This document shows, piece after piece, positions 34,153 through 46,696 of a stretch of 64,000 nt of DNA (positions are counted from its first letter, which is position 1; every line of letters starts with the position of its first letter). The DNA is from Elephas maximus indicus (lineage: Eukaryota > Chordata > Mammalia > Proboscidea > Elephantidae). Location: contig NC_064825.1 in assembly GCF_024166365.1 (NCBI RefSeq), forward strand, positions 106,096,480-106,160,479, given 5' to 3'. Position numbers and translations under genes: made by a program. Under the pieces are notes generated by a model. The model did not search any database. It saw only the letters and a list, made by a program, of their open reading frames with translations, and was not told the origin of the DNA.

Positions 34153-34953
34153 AGTTTAAGAATATTGGCCTCAAGCCAAATTTTCCCTTATGAAAATAGA
34201 ATGTTACTTCCTATTATTAAGCAGTGATTTCTAAGGGTTTATAATTACCTACAATCTTGAGGTTAGTACTATACATATATATATATATATTTTTTTTTTT
34301 AACTACTAACCTAAAGGTTATATAACCTAAAGGTTATATAAGAATTTGGGATCTACATCCCACTGTTCTCCTGCTCCCTCAGGGGTTCTCTGTTTTGCTC
34401 CCTGTCAGGGCAGTCATCGGTTGTGGCCGGGCACCATCTAGTTCTTCTGGTCTCAGGATGATATAGTCTCTAGTTCACGTAGCCCTTTCTGTCTCTTTGG
34501 CCCATAATTACCTTGTGACCTTGGTGTTCTGTGGGTTGAGGCTCATTGATGCATCTTAGATGGCTGCTTGCTAATGTTTAAAAACCCAGAAGCCACACTT
34601 CAAAGTGGGATTCAGAATGTTTTCTTAATAGAATTTATTTTGCCAATTGACTTAGATGTCCCCTGAAGCCATAGTCCCCAAATCTCCGCCCTTGCTCCAC
34701 TGACCATCGAAGCACTCAGTTTATCCTGGAAACTTCTTTGCTTTTGGTTTAGTCCAGTTCTGCTGACCTCCCCTGTATTGAGTGTTGTCCTTCCCTTCAT
34801 CTAAAGTAGTTCTTATCTACTACCTAATCGGTAAATAACTCTGTCCCGCCCTCCCTGCCTCCCCCCTCTCGTAACCACAAAAGAATGTGTTCTCCTCAGT
34901 TTATACTATTTCTCAATATCTTATAATAGTGGTCTTATACAATATTTGTCCTT

Positions 34954-37900
34954 TTACAACTGACTAATTTCACTCAGCATAATGCCTTCCGGATTCCTCC
35001 ATGTTATGAAATGTTTCACAGATTTATCACTGTTCTTTATTGATGTGTAGTATTCCACTGTGTGAATATACCATAATTTATTTATCCATTCATCCATTGA
35101 TGGACACCTTGGTTGCTTCCATCTTTTTGCTATTGTAAACAGTGCTGCAATAAACATGAGTGTGCATATATCTGTTCATGTAAAGGCTCTTGTTTCTCTA
35201 GGATATATTCCGAGGAGTGGGATTTCTGGGTTGTATGGTAGTTCTATTTCTAACTTTTTAAGGAAACACCAAATTGACTTCCAAAGTGGTTGTACCATTT
35301 TACATTTCCACCAGCAGTGTATAAGTGTTCCAACCTCTCCACAACCTCTCCAACGTTTATTATTTTGTGTTTTTTGGATTAATGCCAGCCTCGTTGGAGT
35401 GAGACGGAATCTCATTGTAGTTTTAATTTGCATTTCTCTAATGGCTAATGATCGAGAGCATTTCCTCATGTATCTGTTAGCTGCCTGAAAGTCTTCTTTA
35501 GTGAAGTGCGTGTTCATATCCTTTCCCCAATTTTTAATTGGGTTGTTTGTCTTTTTGTTGTTGAGTTTTGACAGAATCATGTAGATTTTAGAGATCAGGG
35601 TCTGGTCGGAGATATCATAGCTGAAAATTTTTTCCCAGTCTGTAGGTGGTATTCTTACTACTTTGATGAAGTCTTCAGATGAGCATAGGTATTTGATTTT
35701 TAGGAGCACCCAGTAATCTGGCTTCTCTTTGTCATTTTTAGTAATGTTTTGTATTCTGTTTATGCCTTGTATTAGGGCTTTGAACATTGTCCCTATTTTT
35801 TCTTCCATGATCTTTATCATTTTAGACTTTATGTTTAGGTCTTTGATCCATTTGGAGTTAGTTTTTGTGCATGGTGTGAGGTGTGGGTCCTGTTTCATTT
35901 TTTTGCAAACGGATATCCAGTTATGCCAGCACCATTTGTTAAAAAGACTATCTTTCCCCAATTAACTGACACTGGGCATTTATCAATATCAGCTGCTCAT
36001 ATGTAGATGGATTCATATCTGGATTCTCAGTTTTGTTCCATTGGTCTATGTGTCTGTTGTTGTACCAGTACCAGGCTGTTTTGACTACTGTGACGATATA
36101 ATATGTTCTAAAATCAGGTAGAGTGAGGCCTCCCACTTTGTTCTTCTTTTTCAGTAATGCCTTACTTATCCGGGGCTTCTTTCCCTTTCATGGGAAGTAG
36201 GTGATTTGTTTCTACATCACTTTAAAAAATGTCATTGGAATTTGGATCGGAAGTGCATTGTATATATAGATGGCATTTGGTAGAATAGATATTTTTACAA
36301 TGTTAAGTCTTCCTATCCATGAGCAAGGTATGTTTTTCCACTTATGTAGGTCCCTTTTAGTTTCTTGCAGTAGTACATTGTAGTTTTCTTTGTATAGATC
36401 TTTTACATCTTTGGTAAGATTTATTCCTAAGTATTTTATCTTCTTGGGGGCTACTGTGAATGGTATTGATTTGGTAAATTCTTCTTTGATGTTCTTTTTG
36501 TTGAAGTAGAGGAACCCAACTGATTTTTGTATGTTTATCTTGTAACCTGAAACTCTGCTGAACTCTTCTATTAGTTTCAGTATTTATCGTGAGGATTCCA
36601 TAGGGTTTTCTGTGTATAAGATCATGTCATCTGCAAATAGAGATAATTTTACTTCTTCCTTACCAATCCGGATGTACTTTATTTCCTTGTCTAGCCTAAT
36701 TACTCTGGCTAGGACCTCCAGCACAATGTTGAGTAAGAGCGGTGATAAAGGGCATCCTTGTCTGGTACCCGTTCTCAAGGCAAATGGTTTCAGGCTCTCT
36801 CCATTTAGGGTGATGTTGGCTTTGTATAAATGCCCTTTATTAATTATGTTGAGGAATTTTCCTTCTATTCCTATTTTGCTGACAGTTTTTATCCTGAATG
36901 GGTTTTGGACTTTGTCACATGCCTTTTCTGCATCAATTGATAAGATCATGTGGTTTTTGTCTTCTGTTTCATTTATACGGTGGATTAGGTTAATTGTTTT
37001 TCTGATATTGAACCAACCTTGTATACCTGGTATAAATCCCACTTAGTCATGGTGGATTATTTTTTGGATATGTTGTTGAATTCTATTGGCTAGAATTTTG
37101 TTGAGGATTTTTACATCTATGTTCATGAGGGATATAGGTCTGTAACTTTCTTTTTTTGTGGTGTCTTTACCTGGTTTTGGTATCAGGGATATGGTGGCTT
37201 CATAGAATAAGTCAGGTAGTATTCTGTCATTTTCTATGCTTTGAAATATCTTTAGTAGTAGTGGTGTTATCTCTTCTCTGAAAGTTCGGTTGAACTGTGC
37301 AGTGAAGCCGTCCAGGCCAGGGCTTTTTTTTTGTTGGGAGTTTTTTGATTACCTTTTCAATCTCTTTTTTTGTTATGGGCCTATTTAGTTATTCTACTTC
37401 TGATTGTGTTAGTTTAGGTACGTAGTGTGTTTCTAGGAATTCATCCATTTCTTCAAGGTTTGCAAATTTGTTAGAGTACAATTTTTTCCTAGTAATCTAG
37501 TATGATTCTTTTAATTTCAGTTGGGTCTGTTGTGATATGGCCCATCTCATTTTTTATTTGGGTTGTTGGTAATTTTTTCAAAGAACCAGCTTTTCCTTTG
37601 TTAATTCTTTCAAGTATTTTTCTGTTCTCTAATTCATTTAATTTTGCTCTAATTTTTATTATTTGTTATCTTATGGTGCCTGATGGATATTTTTGTTTTT
37701 TGCTTTCTATTTGTTCAAGTTGCAGGGACAGGTCTCTGATTTTGGCTCTTTTTTCTTTATGTATGTGTGCATTTATCTATATAAATTGACCTCTGAGCAC
37801 TGCTTTTGCTGTGTCCCAGAGGTTTTGATAGGAAGTGTGTTCAGTCTTGTTACATTCTATGAATTTCTTTATTCCCTCCTTAATGTCTTCTATAACCCAG

Positions 37901-38710
37901 TCTTTTTGGAGCAGGGTATTGTTTAATTTCCAAGTATTTGATTTCTTTTCCCTGATTTTTCTGTTGTTGATTTCTACTTTTATGGCCTTATGGTCTGAGA
38001 AGATGCTTTGTAATATTTCGATGTTTTGGACTCTGCAAAGGTTTGTTTTATGACCTAATATGTGATCTATTCTAGAGAATGTTCCATGTGCACTAGAAAA
38101 AAAAGTATACTTTGCAGCTGTTGGTTGGAGTGTTCTGTATAAGTCTATGAGGTCAACTTGGGTTGACTGTAGAAATTTGATCTTCTGTGTCTCTATTGAG
38201 CTTCTTTCTGGAAGTCCTGTCCTTCTCCGAAAGTGGTGTGTTGAAGTCTCCTACTATAATTGTGGAGGTGTCTATCTCACTTTTCAATTCTGTTAAAGTT
38301 TGTTTTATGTATCTTCCAGCCCTGTCATTGGGTGCATAAATATTTAATATGTTTGTATCTTCCTGGTAAATTGTCCCTTTAATCATTATGTAGTGTCCTT
38401 CTTTATCCTCTGTGGTGGATTTAACTTTAAAGTCTATTGTGTGAGAAATTAATATTGCCACTCCTGCTCTTTTTTTTTTTATTGTTGTTTGCTAGATATA
38501 TTTTTTTCCACCCTTTGAGTTTTAGTTTATTTGTGTCTCTAAGTCTAAGGTGTGTCTCTTGTAGGCAGCATATAGACGGATCAGGTTTTTTAATCCAGTC
38601 TGAGACTCTCTGTCTCTATATTGGTGCATTTAGTCCATTTACATTCAGCGTAATTATAGATAGGTATGAGTTTAGTGCTGTCATTTTGATGCCTTTTTTT
38701 GTGTGTTGTT
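34954..38710 (-). pseudogene. L1 ORF2 (endonuclease-reverse transcriptase), lightly broken
   Basis: ORF2 runs from MTALNSYLSIITLNVNGLNA at about 38690 to a stop after PEGIMLSEISQL at 34954. Landmarks in order: endonuclease (with IIVGDFNTPLSEKDR at about 38200), RT with [16 protein letters not shown] and the intact catalytic FADDMILY (36584-37042), and a C-terminus with the zinc-knuckle-like region and RWKQPRCPSMDEWINKLWYI. Breaks include in-frame stops near 38620 (after NGLNAPI), just upstream of GFIPGIQGW (about 37045) and after RETRAFT (35176), plus frameshifts between pieces. The number of lesions suggests moderate age. Confidence 0.88.
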
Positions 38711-39079
38711 GCCAATTTCATTTTTCCACTTACTTTTTGTGCTGTGAAGTTTTTCTTTGTAAATTGTGTGTTCCTCATTTTCATAGTAGTTGAATTTATT
38801 TTTGCTGCATCATTATGTTTATCTTGGTTTTTATTTTGAAGTATGGAATTGTTAGACCCCCTTGTGGTTACCTTAATATTTTCCCCTATTTTTCTAAGTA
38901 AAACCCTAACTTGTATCTTCCTATATCGCCTTGTTTTCCTCTCCATATGGACGATCTATGTGTCCTGTATTTAGTCCCTCTTTTCTGATTATTGTAATCT
39001 TTTACATAATAACTTCAATGATTCTGTTTTGAGCATTTTTTTCTTTTTTGAATTAATCTTATTTTGTTTTTGTGATTTC

Positions 39080-40060
39080 CTTATTTGAGTTGATATCAGG
39101 ATGTTCTGTTCTGTGACCTTGTGTTGTATTGGTGTTTGATATTATTGATTTTCTGACCGAAGAATTTCCTTTAGTAATTGTAGTAGGTTTGGTTTTGTTT
39201 TTGCAAATTTTCTAAGCTTGTGTTTATCTGTAAATGTCTTAATTTCACCTTCATATTTGAGAGTTTTGCCGGATATATGATTCTTGGCTGGCAGTTTTTC
39301 TCCTTCAGTGCTCTATACATATCATCCCTTTGCCTTCTTGCCCGCATGGTTTCTGCTGAGTAGTCTGAACTTATTGATTCTCCTTTGTAGGTGATTTTTC
39401 ATTTAACCCTGGATGGTTTAAAATTTTCTCTTTATTTTTGGTTTTGGCAAGTTTGATAATAATATGCCTTGGTGATTTTCTTTAGGCATCTATCTTGTAT
39501 GGTGTTTGATGAGCATTTTGGATAGATATACTTTCATTTTTCACGATGCCAGGAAAGTTTTCTGCCAACAGGTCTTCAACTATTCTCTCTGTATTGTCTG
39601 TTATCCCTCCCTGTTCTGTAACTCCAATCACACGCAAGTTATCCTTCTTGATAGAGTCCCACTTGATTCTTAGGTTTTCTTTATTTTTTTTTAATTCTTT
39701 TATCTGATTTTTCTTCAACTATATTGGTGTCAATTGCCTTATCCTCTATCTCTCCCACTCTGCATTCCAATTTTTCAATACAGTCCTTTTGTCTAATTCT
39801 GTAATTTTATTGTTAATCTTTTGGATTTCTGAATGCTGTGTCTCTATGGATTCTTGAAACTTATTAATTTTTTGACTATGTTCTTGAATAATCTTTTTGA
39901 TTTCTTTAACTGCTTTATCAGTGTGTTCCTTGGCTTTTTCTGTAGATTGCCTTATTTCATTCCTGAGGTCATCCCTGATGTCTTGAAGCATTCCGTATAT
40001 TAGTTTTTTATATTCTACATCTGGCTATTCCAGGATCGTATCCTCATTTTGGAGAGATTT
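39080..40060 (-). pseudogene. L1 ORF1 (RNA-binding chaperone) remnant
   Basis: Two surviving blocks. The upstream one (39746-39991) is a heptad-like coiled coil rich in Glu, Lys and Ile (KAVKEIKKIIQEHSQKINKF). The other (39482-39718) holds the RRM entry NLRVIGVTEQ and LLAENFPGI. The family's C-terminal domain follows in other frames. Boundaries are approximate. Confidence 0.75.
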
Positions 40061-40099
40061 TGATTCTTTAATTTGGGGATTTGTACAAGCAATCATGGT

Positions 40100-41931
40100 C
40101 TCCCCCTTTATGTGATTTGATATCGACGGCTGTCTCCGAGCCATCTATAAGATACTGTAATGATTTATTTTATATTTGCTTACTGAGTCTTATCTTCTTG
40201 TTTTGTTTTGTTTCAATATACCCAGATGGGCTACTAGATTGCACTATATTGATTGTTGTAGTCTTTGAATCACGTATGTCCTATTACCAGGTTTGAGCTC
40301 TTACCAGATATATGAACCTATGAGTCCATTTACTATTCTTGAATTGAATCAGCTTAGGTGTGCTGATTGTGGGTCACGAATTGTGTGGTGTAGGGTGTCA
40401 CCTATTAACTTAGAGGAATAGTGGTGATGGTTGTATGCACCAGATTCTAGTAGCGGCAGGGGGTCACATTCGAAGGAGGGCAGGATGCTGAGAGCCCTCA
40501 CCCACATGCCAGTGAGTTAGGAGTGTCTTTATTCCCAGAGCACTTTGGTGGGTGGCCTCTGCTGCTGTACCTTAGGCACCCAGTGCGTGTACCTCTAAAG
40601 ACTGGTAGGCATCACTATCTTCAGACCTCTTTAGCAGGTGGCTAGGTGGTGTGGGTGGATCTTTAGCCCTCAGTTCCCTGCTGTGGATCAGTGAGGGCTC
40701 TGTTTAAAAGGTAGCAAGGTATTAGACTTCCAAAACTTGCCTTTCCACTGCTCCACTAAAACAATTACAGCCAGATCTCCATCACAACTTCCTTTTCATT
40801 ATAATAGCCACCTGGTTCCCTGTAGGGATGAAAGTCAGAGACTGAGGATCTCTTTTGCTTGGCTGGAGCTGGTTCTGTATTATTATTCCAGCTTAGGGAA
40901 GTCAGGGAAGGATTTTCCTCTCCCAGATTGTTAATTGCTGCTTCTCTCAGGTCAGGAGAATGGGTTAGGAAAAAAAAAAAAAAAAAACAGAGCACTTCAC
41001 TCCCTGGCCCAGGAAATTCCAATGTTAATGACACTACCTGGGATAGGGAGTGGAGGGATCAGGTAGACAGAGAGTAGCTGGGCAATACAGACAAGGTTAC
41101 TTATCTTGCTTGGTGAAGACTATTTGATCTGAGATTCCAGTGGGGTGTGTAGCCTGTGTGTGCTGGCTGGGTCGAGACTGCCCCCAAGGATCAGGCCTGG
41201 CCCTATGCTTGTGCCAACTCCGGAAGCTGTGATCAGCTCCTCCACTCCTTGTCCAAAGCCCAGTGCCAAGGATTTCTGGCTGGGACACTGTGCTCCAGGC
41301 TCCAGAACCAGTCGCTGCTTCACCATGATTTCTCCTTCTACTGTCAGCCATGTTGGTGTGCAGCCTGCATGCGTTGGCTGGGTTTCCAAGCAAGGTTACT
41401 TTAGGGGGTTAGGGGTGCATCCTGTGCTTGCCCGTCTCAGGAAGTCGTGATCTGCTCCTCTGCACTTAGTCCAAAGCCCAGCGCCAAGATTTTCTGACTG
41501 GGATGCTGGCTCCAGGTTCCTAAAACAGTCACTGCTTCCCTGTGGGTTCTCGATTTCCTGTCAGCCGTGTCAGTGTGTAGCCTGCTTGATCTGGCTGAGT
41601 CTCTGCCAAAGTTACTCCAGGGGGTTAGGGGCTAGGGCTGAGTCCCATGCTTGCCCTGTCCCAGTAAGCCGTGATCAGCCCTACCACTCTGGCACCAGGG
41701 AACTGTGAGGGCTCCAGGCTGTGGCAGGGGACACTGGTTCCAGAAGCAGTCACTGCTTCAGATTGTGGCTTTTCACTCCCCTGTCACTCAGATAAACTCC
41801 TTAGTTCTGTGTTTGATAGTCAGGGTTCATAGACTGTCATGTATGTGATCAATTCACTTGTTTTTCCAAGTCCTTGTTGCAAGAGGGATCCACGGTAGTT
41901 CTACCTAGTCAGCTATCTTGGCCCTGCCACC
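40100..41931 (-). promoter_or_regulatory. L1 5' UTR with presumed internal promoter
   Basis: GC-rich relative to the surroundings, with repeated motifs such as 'gtcactgcttc', 'ggttactttagggggttag' and 'ccagcgccaagatttt' recurring at about 41200-41760, i.e. imperfect tandem monomers. L1 5' UTRs carry an internal RNA polymerase II promoter by family knowledge. Open frames on both strands here are composition artefacts. Confidence 0.6.
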
Positions 41932-42204
41932 TATAAGTATTCTTAAATATCAATGAGAAGAGATAAATATAAATAGAAAAATGGAGCAAACATATAACAA
42001 TTTAATCATCCCTTAAATATATGAAAAGATATCCAATCTCATAAAAAGTGAAATTTTAGACACCATAGAATATATTTTATAAAGAATATATGATATCTTG
42101 GGAGAACATGCATTTTTTTATACAAGGATTGTTAAAATGCGAAATGCTCCAAGTCCTGCGGAGAGAAATTAGATACCGTTGACTAATATCACACTGTATC
42201 TAGA
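41932..42204. other. Single-copy sequence of unit C
   Basis: AT-rich, no gene. Confidence 0.5.
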
Positions 42205-42400
42205 CTTTGGTGGTACAAGGGGTTTGCGCTCCGCTACTAACCTAAAGGTTGGCAGTTTGAACACATTCTGCAACACAGCAGAAGAAAGGACTGGTGATTG
42301 CTTCTGTTAAGGGCACGGTCAAGAAAACTCTGTAGAGCAGTTCTACTCTGTAACATATGGGGTCACCATGAATCAGAATCAATTTGACATCAATGGCTGC
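42205..42400 (+). mobile_element. AfroSINE, old
   Basis: Diverged: 'gactttggtggtacaaggg', 'gctactaacctaaaggttgg', tail around 'caatttgacatcaatgg'. Confidence 0.75.
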
Positions 42401-43694
42401 TCTGGTTATTTAGTCCTTGAACCAATAAAACATGCACACATATGAAATTACCCAATAAATCTATATTGCAGCATTGTTTGTAACTGCAAAAGATTGTAAG
42501 CCAGTTAAGTTTGAATCATGAAGTGGGTTGTCTTTCTCTGATTAATGAGTTTTCACTTTAAAATTCTCCTCATTCTTTTCTTATTTCACAACTATTTTAT
42601 ATCTCTAAAGATCCTTAAAAATGCATCCAGTTTCTTCTAGTGGCTGAAGCAGGAACTTTGACTTTCTGTGAGCCACTGAAACTTAACCAGAAATGGAAGT
42701 CCTTTCTTTGTTGTAAATGTTGGAAACAATATCTGTTCATTCATGAACATTTTTGTTTCTTAAAATTAGTTTATTTGGCTTAATTAAAATTTAGATTGCT
42801 ATTTATCAAAGAACATTTATGGAGTGAAAAGTAAAGGCAATGAATGGGAAAATAATTTTAAGATATATAATTGTCAAAGAGATTCTATCCCTAATATAAA
42901 AAAGTCAAATAAATAAGAATAAAGGCAAATCATTCAAAACAAAATTGATCAAATGATACCTGAAAGTACTTTACAAAAAAGAACATCCAAGAACATATTA
43001 ATTAACATTCAAATTGAAACTGCAGTGACATATTCTACATCAAGCTAATGGGTAAAAATCATAAAGGATGATAATATTGAGTGCTGGTCACAAAGTGGAA
43101 CATCACATTGGTATTTTCAAATGTTGCTATTACAAGTATAAATTGATACACCCCCTCTGAAAAATTATTTGAGAGCTAAATAAATGCCTGATGCTTTTAG
43201 GTATAACCCCCACTCTAATGAATTCTTATGTGCAATGAAAAAGTTTGCATGTCCAAAAACAAAAACATTCCAAATGTCCACCATAGTAAAATGCATTTTA
43301 AAGACTGAATATTTATACAGCAGAATAATAAACAGGAACAGAACAAAACACACTGGAAATGCGTGAAACCACAAGAATGAGTTTTAAAAATCCAATGTTT
43401 ACTGATGAAATTAAAATGCACAGAATACACACTGAATGACTTTAGGTAAAATTTGCAAAGAGGGAATATTGACTTGTATTTGCTAAGCATACTTATGTAG
43501 TGAAAGTATATAGAAAAGCAAGAGCATAATTATAATAAAAGTCAAATTTGTGGTTATTGCTTTGATGGGAGGGCAGTGTGATCAGGAACAGGTTGGTAAC
43601 TGACTTCTACAGTGCTGGTGATGTTTCGTGAATCAACTGCTTGGGATTTACATGGGTCTTTAATTTTTTTTTAAATTAATTTCCAACATATATT
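42401..43694. other. Single-copy sequence, right part shared with unit A
   Basis: No gene. From about 42955 it aligns with unit A 7720-9717 but lacks the four insertions found there. Open frames of 60-91 codons at 43165-43490 overlap on both strands and lack family signatures. Confidence 0.55.
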
Positions 43695-43786
43695 TTTAAA
43701 AATAGTATTTTATTGAGTTTTGGGTGAAAGTTTACACAGAAAGTTAGCTTCCCATTTGACAATTTCCACAAAAATTGTTCAGTGAT
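43695..43786 (-). mobile_element. Ancestral L1, 3' tip (unit C copy)
   Basis: 'ttgggtgaaagtttacacag' and 'tttgacaatttccac', the same junction as unit A 9718. Interrupted by an RTE at 43787. Confidence 0.8.
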
Positions 43787-44915
43787 GTTGTTATGTGCTA
43801 TCAACGGGATTCCTACTCATAGAGACCCTACATAAAACAGAAAGAAACACTGCCTGGCCCTGCACCATCCTCATGGTCTTTGTTATGTTTGAGCCCACTG
43901 TTACAGCCACTATGATAATCTTTCTCACTTGAGGGTCTTCTTTTTTGCTGATCTTCTCTTTTACCAAGTATGATTTCCTTCTCCAGGAACTGATCCCTCC
44001 TGATAACGTGTCCAAAGTATGTGAGATGTTGTCTGCCCATCCTTGCTTCTAAGGAATGTTCTGGTTGCACTTCTTCCAAGACAGATTTGTTTATTCTTTT
44101 GCCAGTTCACAGTATACTCAATATTGTTCGCCAATACCACAACTCAAAAGTGTCAATTCTTCTTCCATCTTCCTTATTCATCATCCAGCTTTCACATGCA
44201 TATAAATCAGTTGAAAACACCATGGCTTGAGTCAGGTGCACTACAGTCTTCAAGGTGACTTCTTTGCTTTTTAACACTTAAAAGAGGTCTTTTTCAGCAG
44301 ATTTGCCCAATGCAATGAGTCTTGATTTCTTGACTGCTGCTTCCATGGGTGTTGATTGTGGATCCAAGTAGAATGAGATCCTTAACAGCTTCAATCTCTT
44401 CTCAGTTTATCATGACATTGTTTATTGGTCCAATTGTGAGTATTTTTGTTCTTTTTTTTTTTATGTTAAGATGTAAGGCTGTGGTTTTCATCAGTAAGTG
44501 CTTCAAGTCCTTGTAATTTTCAGCAAACATGGTTTTTTAATCTGCATAAAGCAGGTTGTTAATGAGTCTTCCTCCAACCCTGCTGCTGAGTTCTTCTTGA
44601 TATAGTCCAGCTTGTTGGATAATTTGCTCAGCATACAGACTGAATAAGTATGGTGAAATGATACAACCATGACACACACCTTTCCTGATTTTAAACCACA
44701 CAGTACCCCTTGTTCCATTCGAAGGACCACATCTTGCTTTATATACAGTTTCCTCATGAGCACAATTAAGAATTCTGGAATTCCCATCGTTCGCAATGTT
44801 ATCCATAATTTGGTATGAGTCACACAGTCGAATGTCCACGTATAGTCAATAAAACACAGGTAAACATCTCTCTGGTATTCTCTGCTTTCAGCTAGGATCC
44901 ATTTGATATCAGACA

Positions 44916-45072
44916 AAACCCACTGCCATTGAGTAGATTCCGACTCATAGTGACCCTATAGGACAGAGTAGAACTGCACCTTAGAGTTTCCAAGGAGCAC
45001 TTGGAGGATTTGAACTGCTGACCTCTTGGTTAACAGCTGTAGCACTTAACAACTACGCCACCAGAGTTTCCA
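44916..45072 (-). mobile_element. AfroSINE inserted in the RTE
   Basis: Antisense copy from 'caaaacccactgccattgag' to 'ctacgccaccagagtttcc', flanked by 'gatatcagac'/'aatatcagac'. Confidence 0.92.
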
Positions 45073-45210
45073 ATATCAGACATGATATCTCTTTTTCCAT
45101 ATCCTCTTCTGATACCAGCTTGATTTTCTGGCAGTGTCTGTTGGGTACTGCTAGGACAGCTTTTGTGTGATCGTTAGCAAAATTTTACTTGCATGTGGCA
45201 TTAATGATAT

Positions 45211-46305
45211 TGTTGTTAGGTGCTGTTGAATGGGTTCCGACTCATAGTGACTCTATGTACAACAGAACAAAACACTGCCTGGTCCTGCGCCATCCTTACA
45301 ATCGTTGTTATGCTTGAGCTCATTCTTGCAGCCACCCTGTGAATCCACCTCGTTGAGGGTCTTCCTCTTTTCCGCTGTCCATGTACTTTGCCAAGCATGA
45401 TGTCCTTCTCCAGAGACTGATCCCTCCTGATAACATGTCCATAGTATGTAAGACACAGTCTCGCTATCCATGCTTCTAAGGAGCATTCTGGTTGCCCTTC
45501 TTCCAAGATAGATTTATTCATTCTTTTGGCAGTCTATGATATGTTCAATTTTCTTCACCAATGCCACAATTCAAAGGGGTCGATTTTTCTTCGGTCTTTC
45601 TTATTCATTGACCAGCTTTTGCATGCATATGATGCTATTGAAAACACCATGACTTGGGTCAGATGCACCTTAGTCTTCAAGGTGCCATTTTGCTTTTTAA
45701 CTCTTTAAAGAGGTCTTTTGCAGCATATTTACCCAATGCAACACATCCTCTGATTTCTTCACTGTTGCTTCCATGGCTGTTGACTGTGGACCCAAGTAAA
45801 ATGAAATCCTTAACAACTTCAATTTTTCTCTGTTTATCATGATGTTGCTCATTGGTCCAGTTGTGAGAATTCTTGTTTTCTTTATTCTGACATGTAATCC
45901 ATACTGAAGGCTCTGGTCTCTGATTTTCATAGTAAGTGCTTCAATTCCTCTTCACTTTCAGCAAGCAAGGCTGTGTCATTTGAACAACGCAGGTTGTTAA
46001 TGAGTCTTCCTTCAATCCTGGTGCCCTGTTCTTCTTCATATACTTCAACTGCTCAGATTATTTGCTCAGCATACAACTTGAATAGGTATGGTGAAAAGAT
46101 ACAACCCTGAAGCACACCTTTCCTGACTTTAACACAATCAGTATCCCCTTGTTCTGTCTGAACAACTGGCTCTTGATCTATGTATGTAAAGCTTTCTCAT
46201 GAGCACAATTAAGTGTTCTGGAATTCCCATTCTTTGTAATGTTGCCCATAAATTGTTATGATCCACATAGTCAAATGCCTTTGCATAGTCAAAAAAATTT
46301 ATTTT
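45211..46305 (-). mobile_element. RTE-clade LINE, inner copy of the nest
   Basis: 5'-truncated antisense RTE inserted in the outer RTE. The 13-bp duplication 'attaatgatattg' flanks it (about 45198-45210 and 46329-46341). It runs from the tail 'ttgttaggtgctgttgaatg' to the RT region near 'atgcctttgcatagtc'. Confidence 0.88.
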
Positions 46306-46696
46306 AACTTATGTTTAATTAATTTATATTAATGATATTGTTAGATAATTTCCACATTAGGTTGAATCAACTGTCTTGGGAATAGGCTTAAATATGGATT
46401 TCTTCCTGTAGGTTGGTCAGGCAGCTATCTTCTGAATTTTCTCACATAGACGATTGAGCACTTTCAGGATTGTATCCATTTGAGGAAATATCTCAATTGT
46501 TGTTCCGTCAATTCCTGGAGCTTTGTTTATCACCAGTGCCTAATACCTACAGTGCAGCTTGGACTTCTTCCTTCAAGACCATAGATTTCTGAGCATATAC
46601 TACCTCCCGAAATGGTGACTCTGTGCATTCCTTCCACCTTGTTTTGATGCTTCCTGCATCATTTAATATTTTCCCCATAGAATCCTGAATCATGGG

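Larger units (their letters stand above)
34345..41931 (-). mobile_element. L1 LINE, near full length, antisense
   Basis: About 7.6 kb in one piece. The 5' end at 41931 reads on the minus strand 'ggtggcagggccaagatagc', the usual L1 start. A GC-rich 5' UTR follows (40100-41931), then ORF1 (about 39080-40060), ORF2 (about 34954-38710) and a 3' UTR of about 600 bp. It inserted into unit C sequence that is continuous in unit A. Similar flanks 'tataagaatt' and 'tataagtatt' are a probable target duplication. No long poly(A) is visible at its 3' end. Frames are only lightly broken, so it is among the younger elements here. Confidence 0.92.
43787..46695 (-). mobile_element. RTE-clade LINE, outer copy of a nest
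   Basis: Antisense RTE sitting inside the ancestral L1. The 3' end to RT region spans 43787-44915. It is interrupted by an AfroSINE (44916-45072) and by a second RTE (45211-46305), and resumes at about 46318-46695. RT remnants on the minus strand include DVYLCFIDYTWTFDCVTH and SDIKWILAESREYQ. Degenerate. Confidence 0.85.

Noticed and set aside
36612-37046. 144-codon plus-strand frame.
   Set aside because: It is the reverse complement of the L1 RT domain, whose minus-strand frame has the FADD box.
38437-39000. Hydrophobic plus-strand frames resembling membrane proteins.
   Set aside because: Complement of A-rich L1 ORF2/ORF1 sequence; T-rich strands of L1 always translate as Phe/Leu/Ser-rich.
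41097-41450. Several 80-100-codon frames on both strands in GC-rich sequence.
   Set aside because: They lie in the antisense L1 5' UTR, overlap each other on both strands and match no family.
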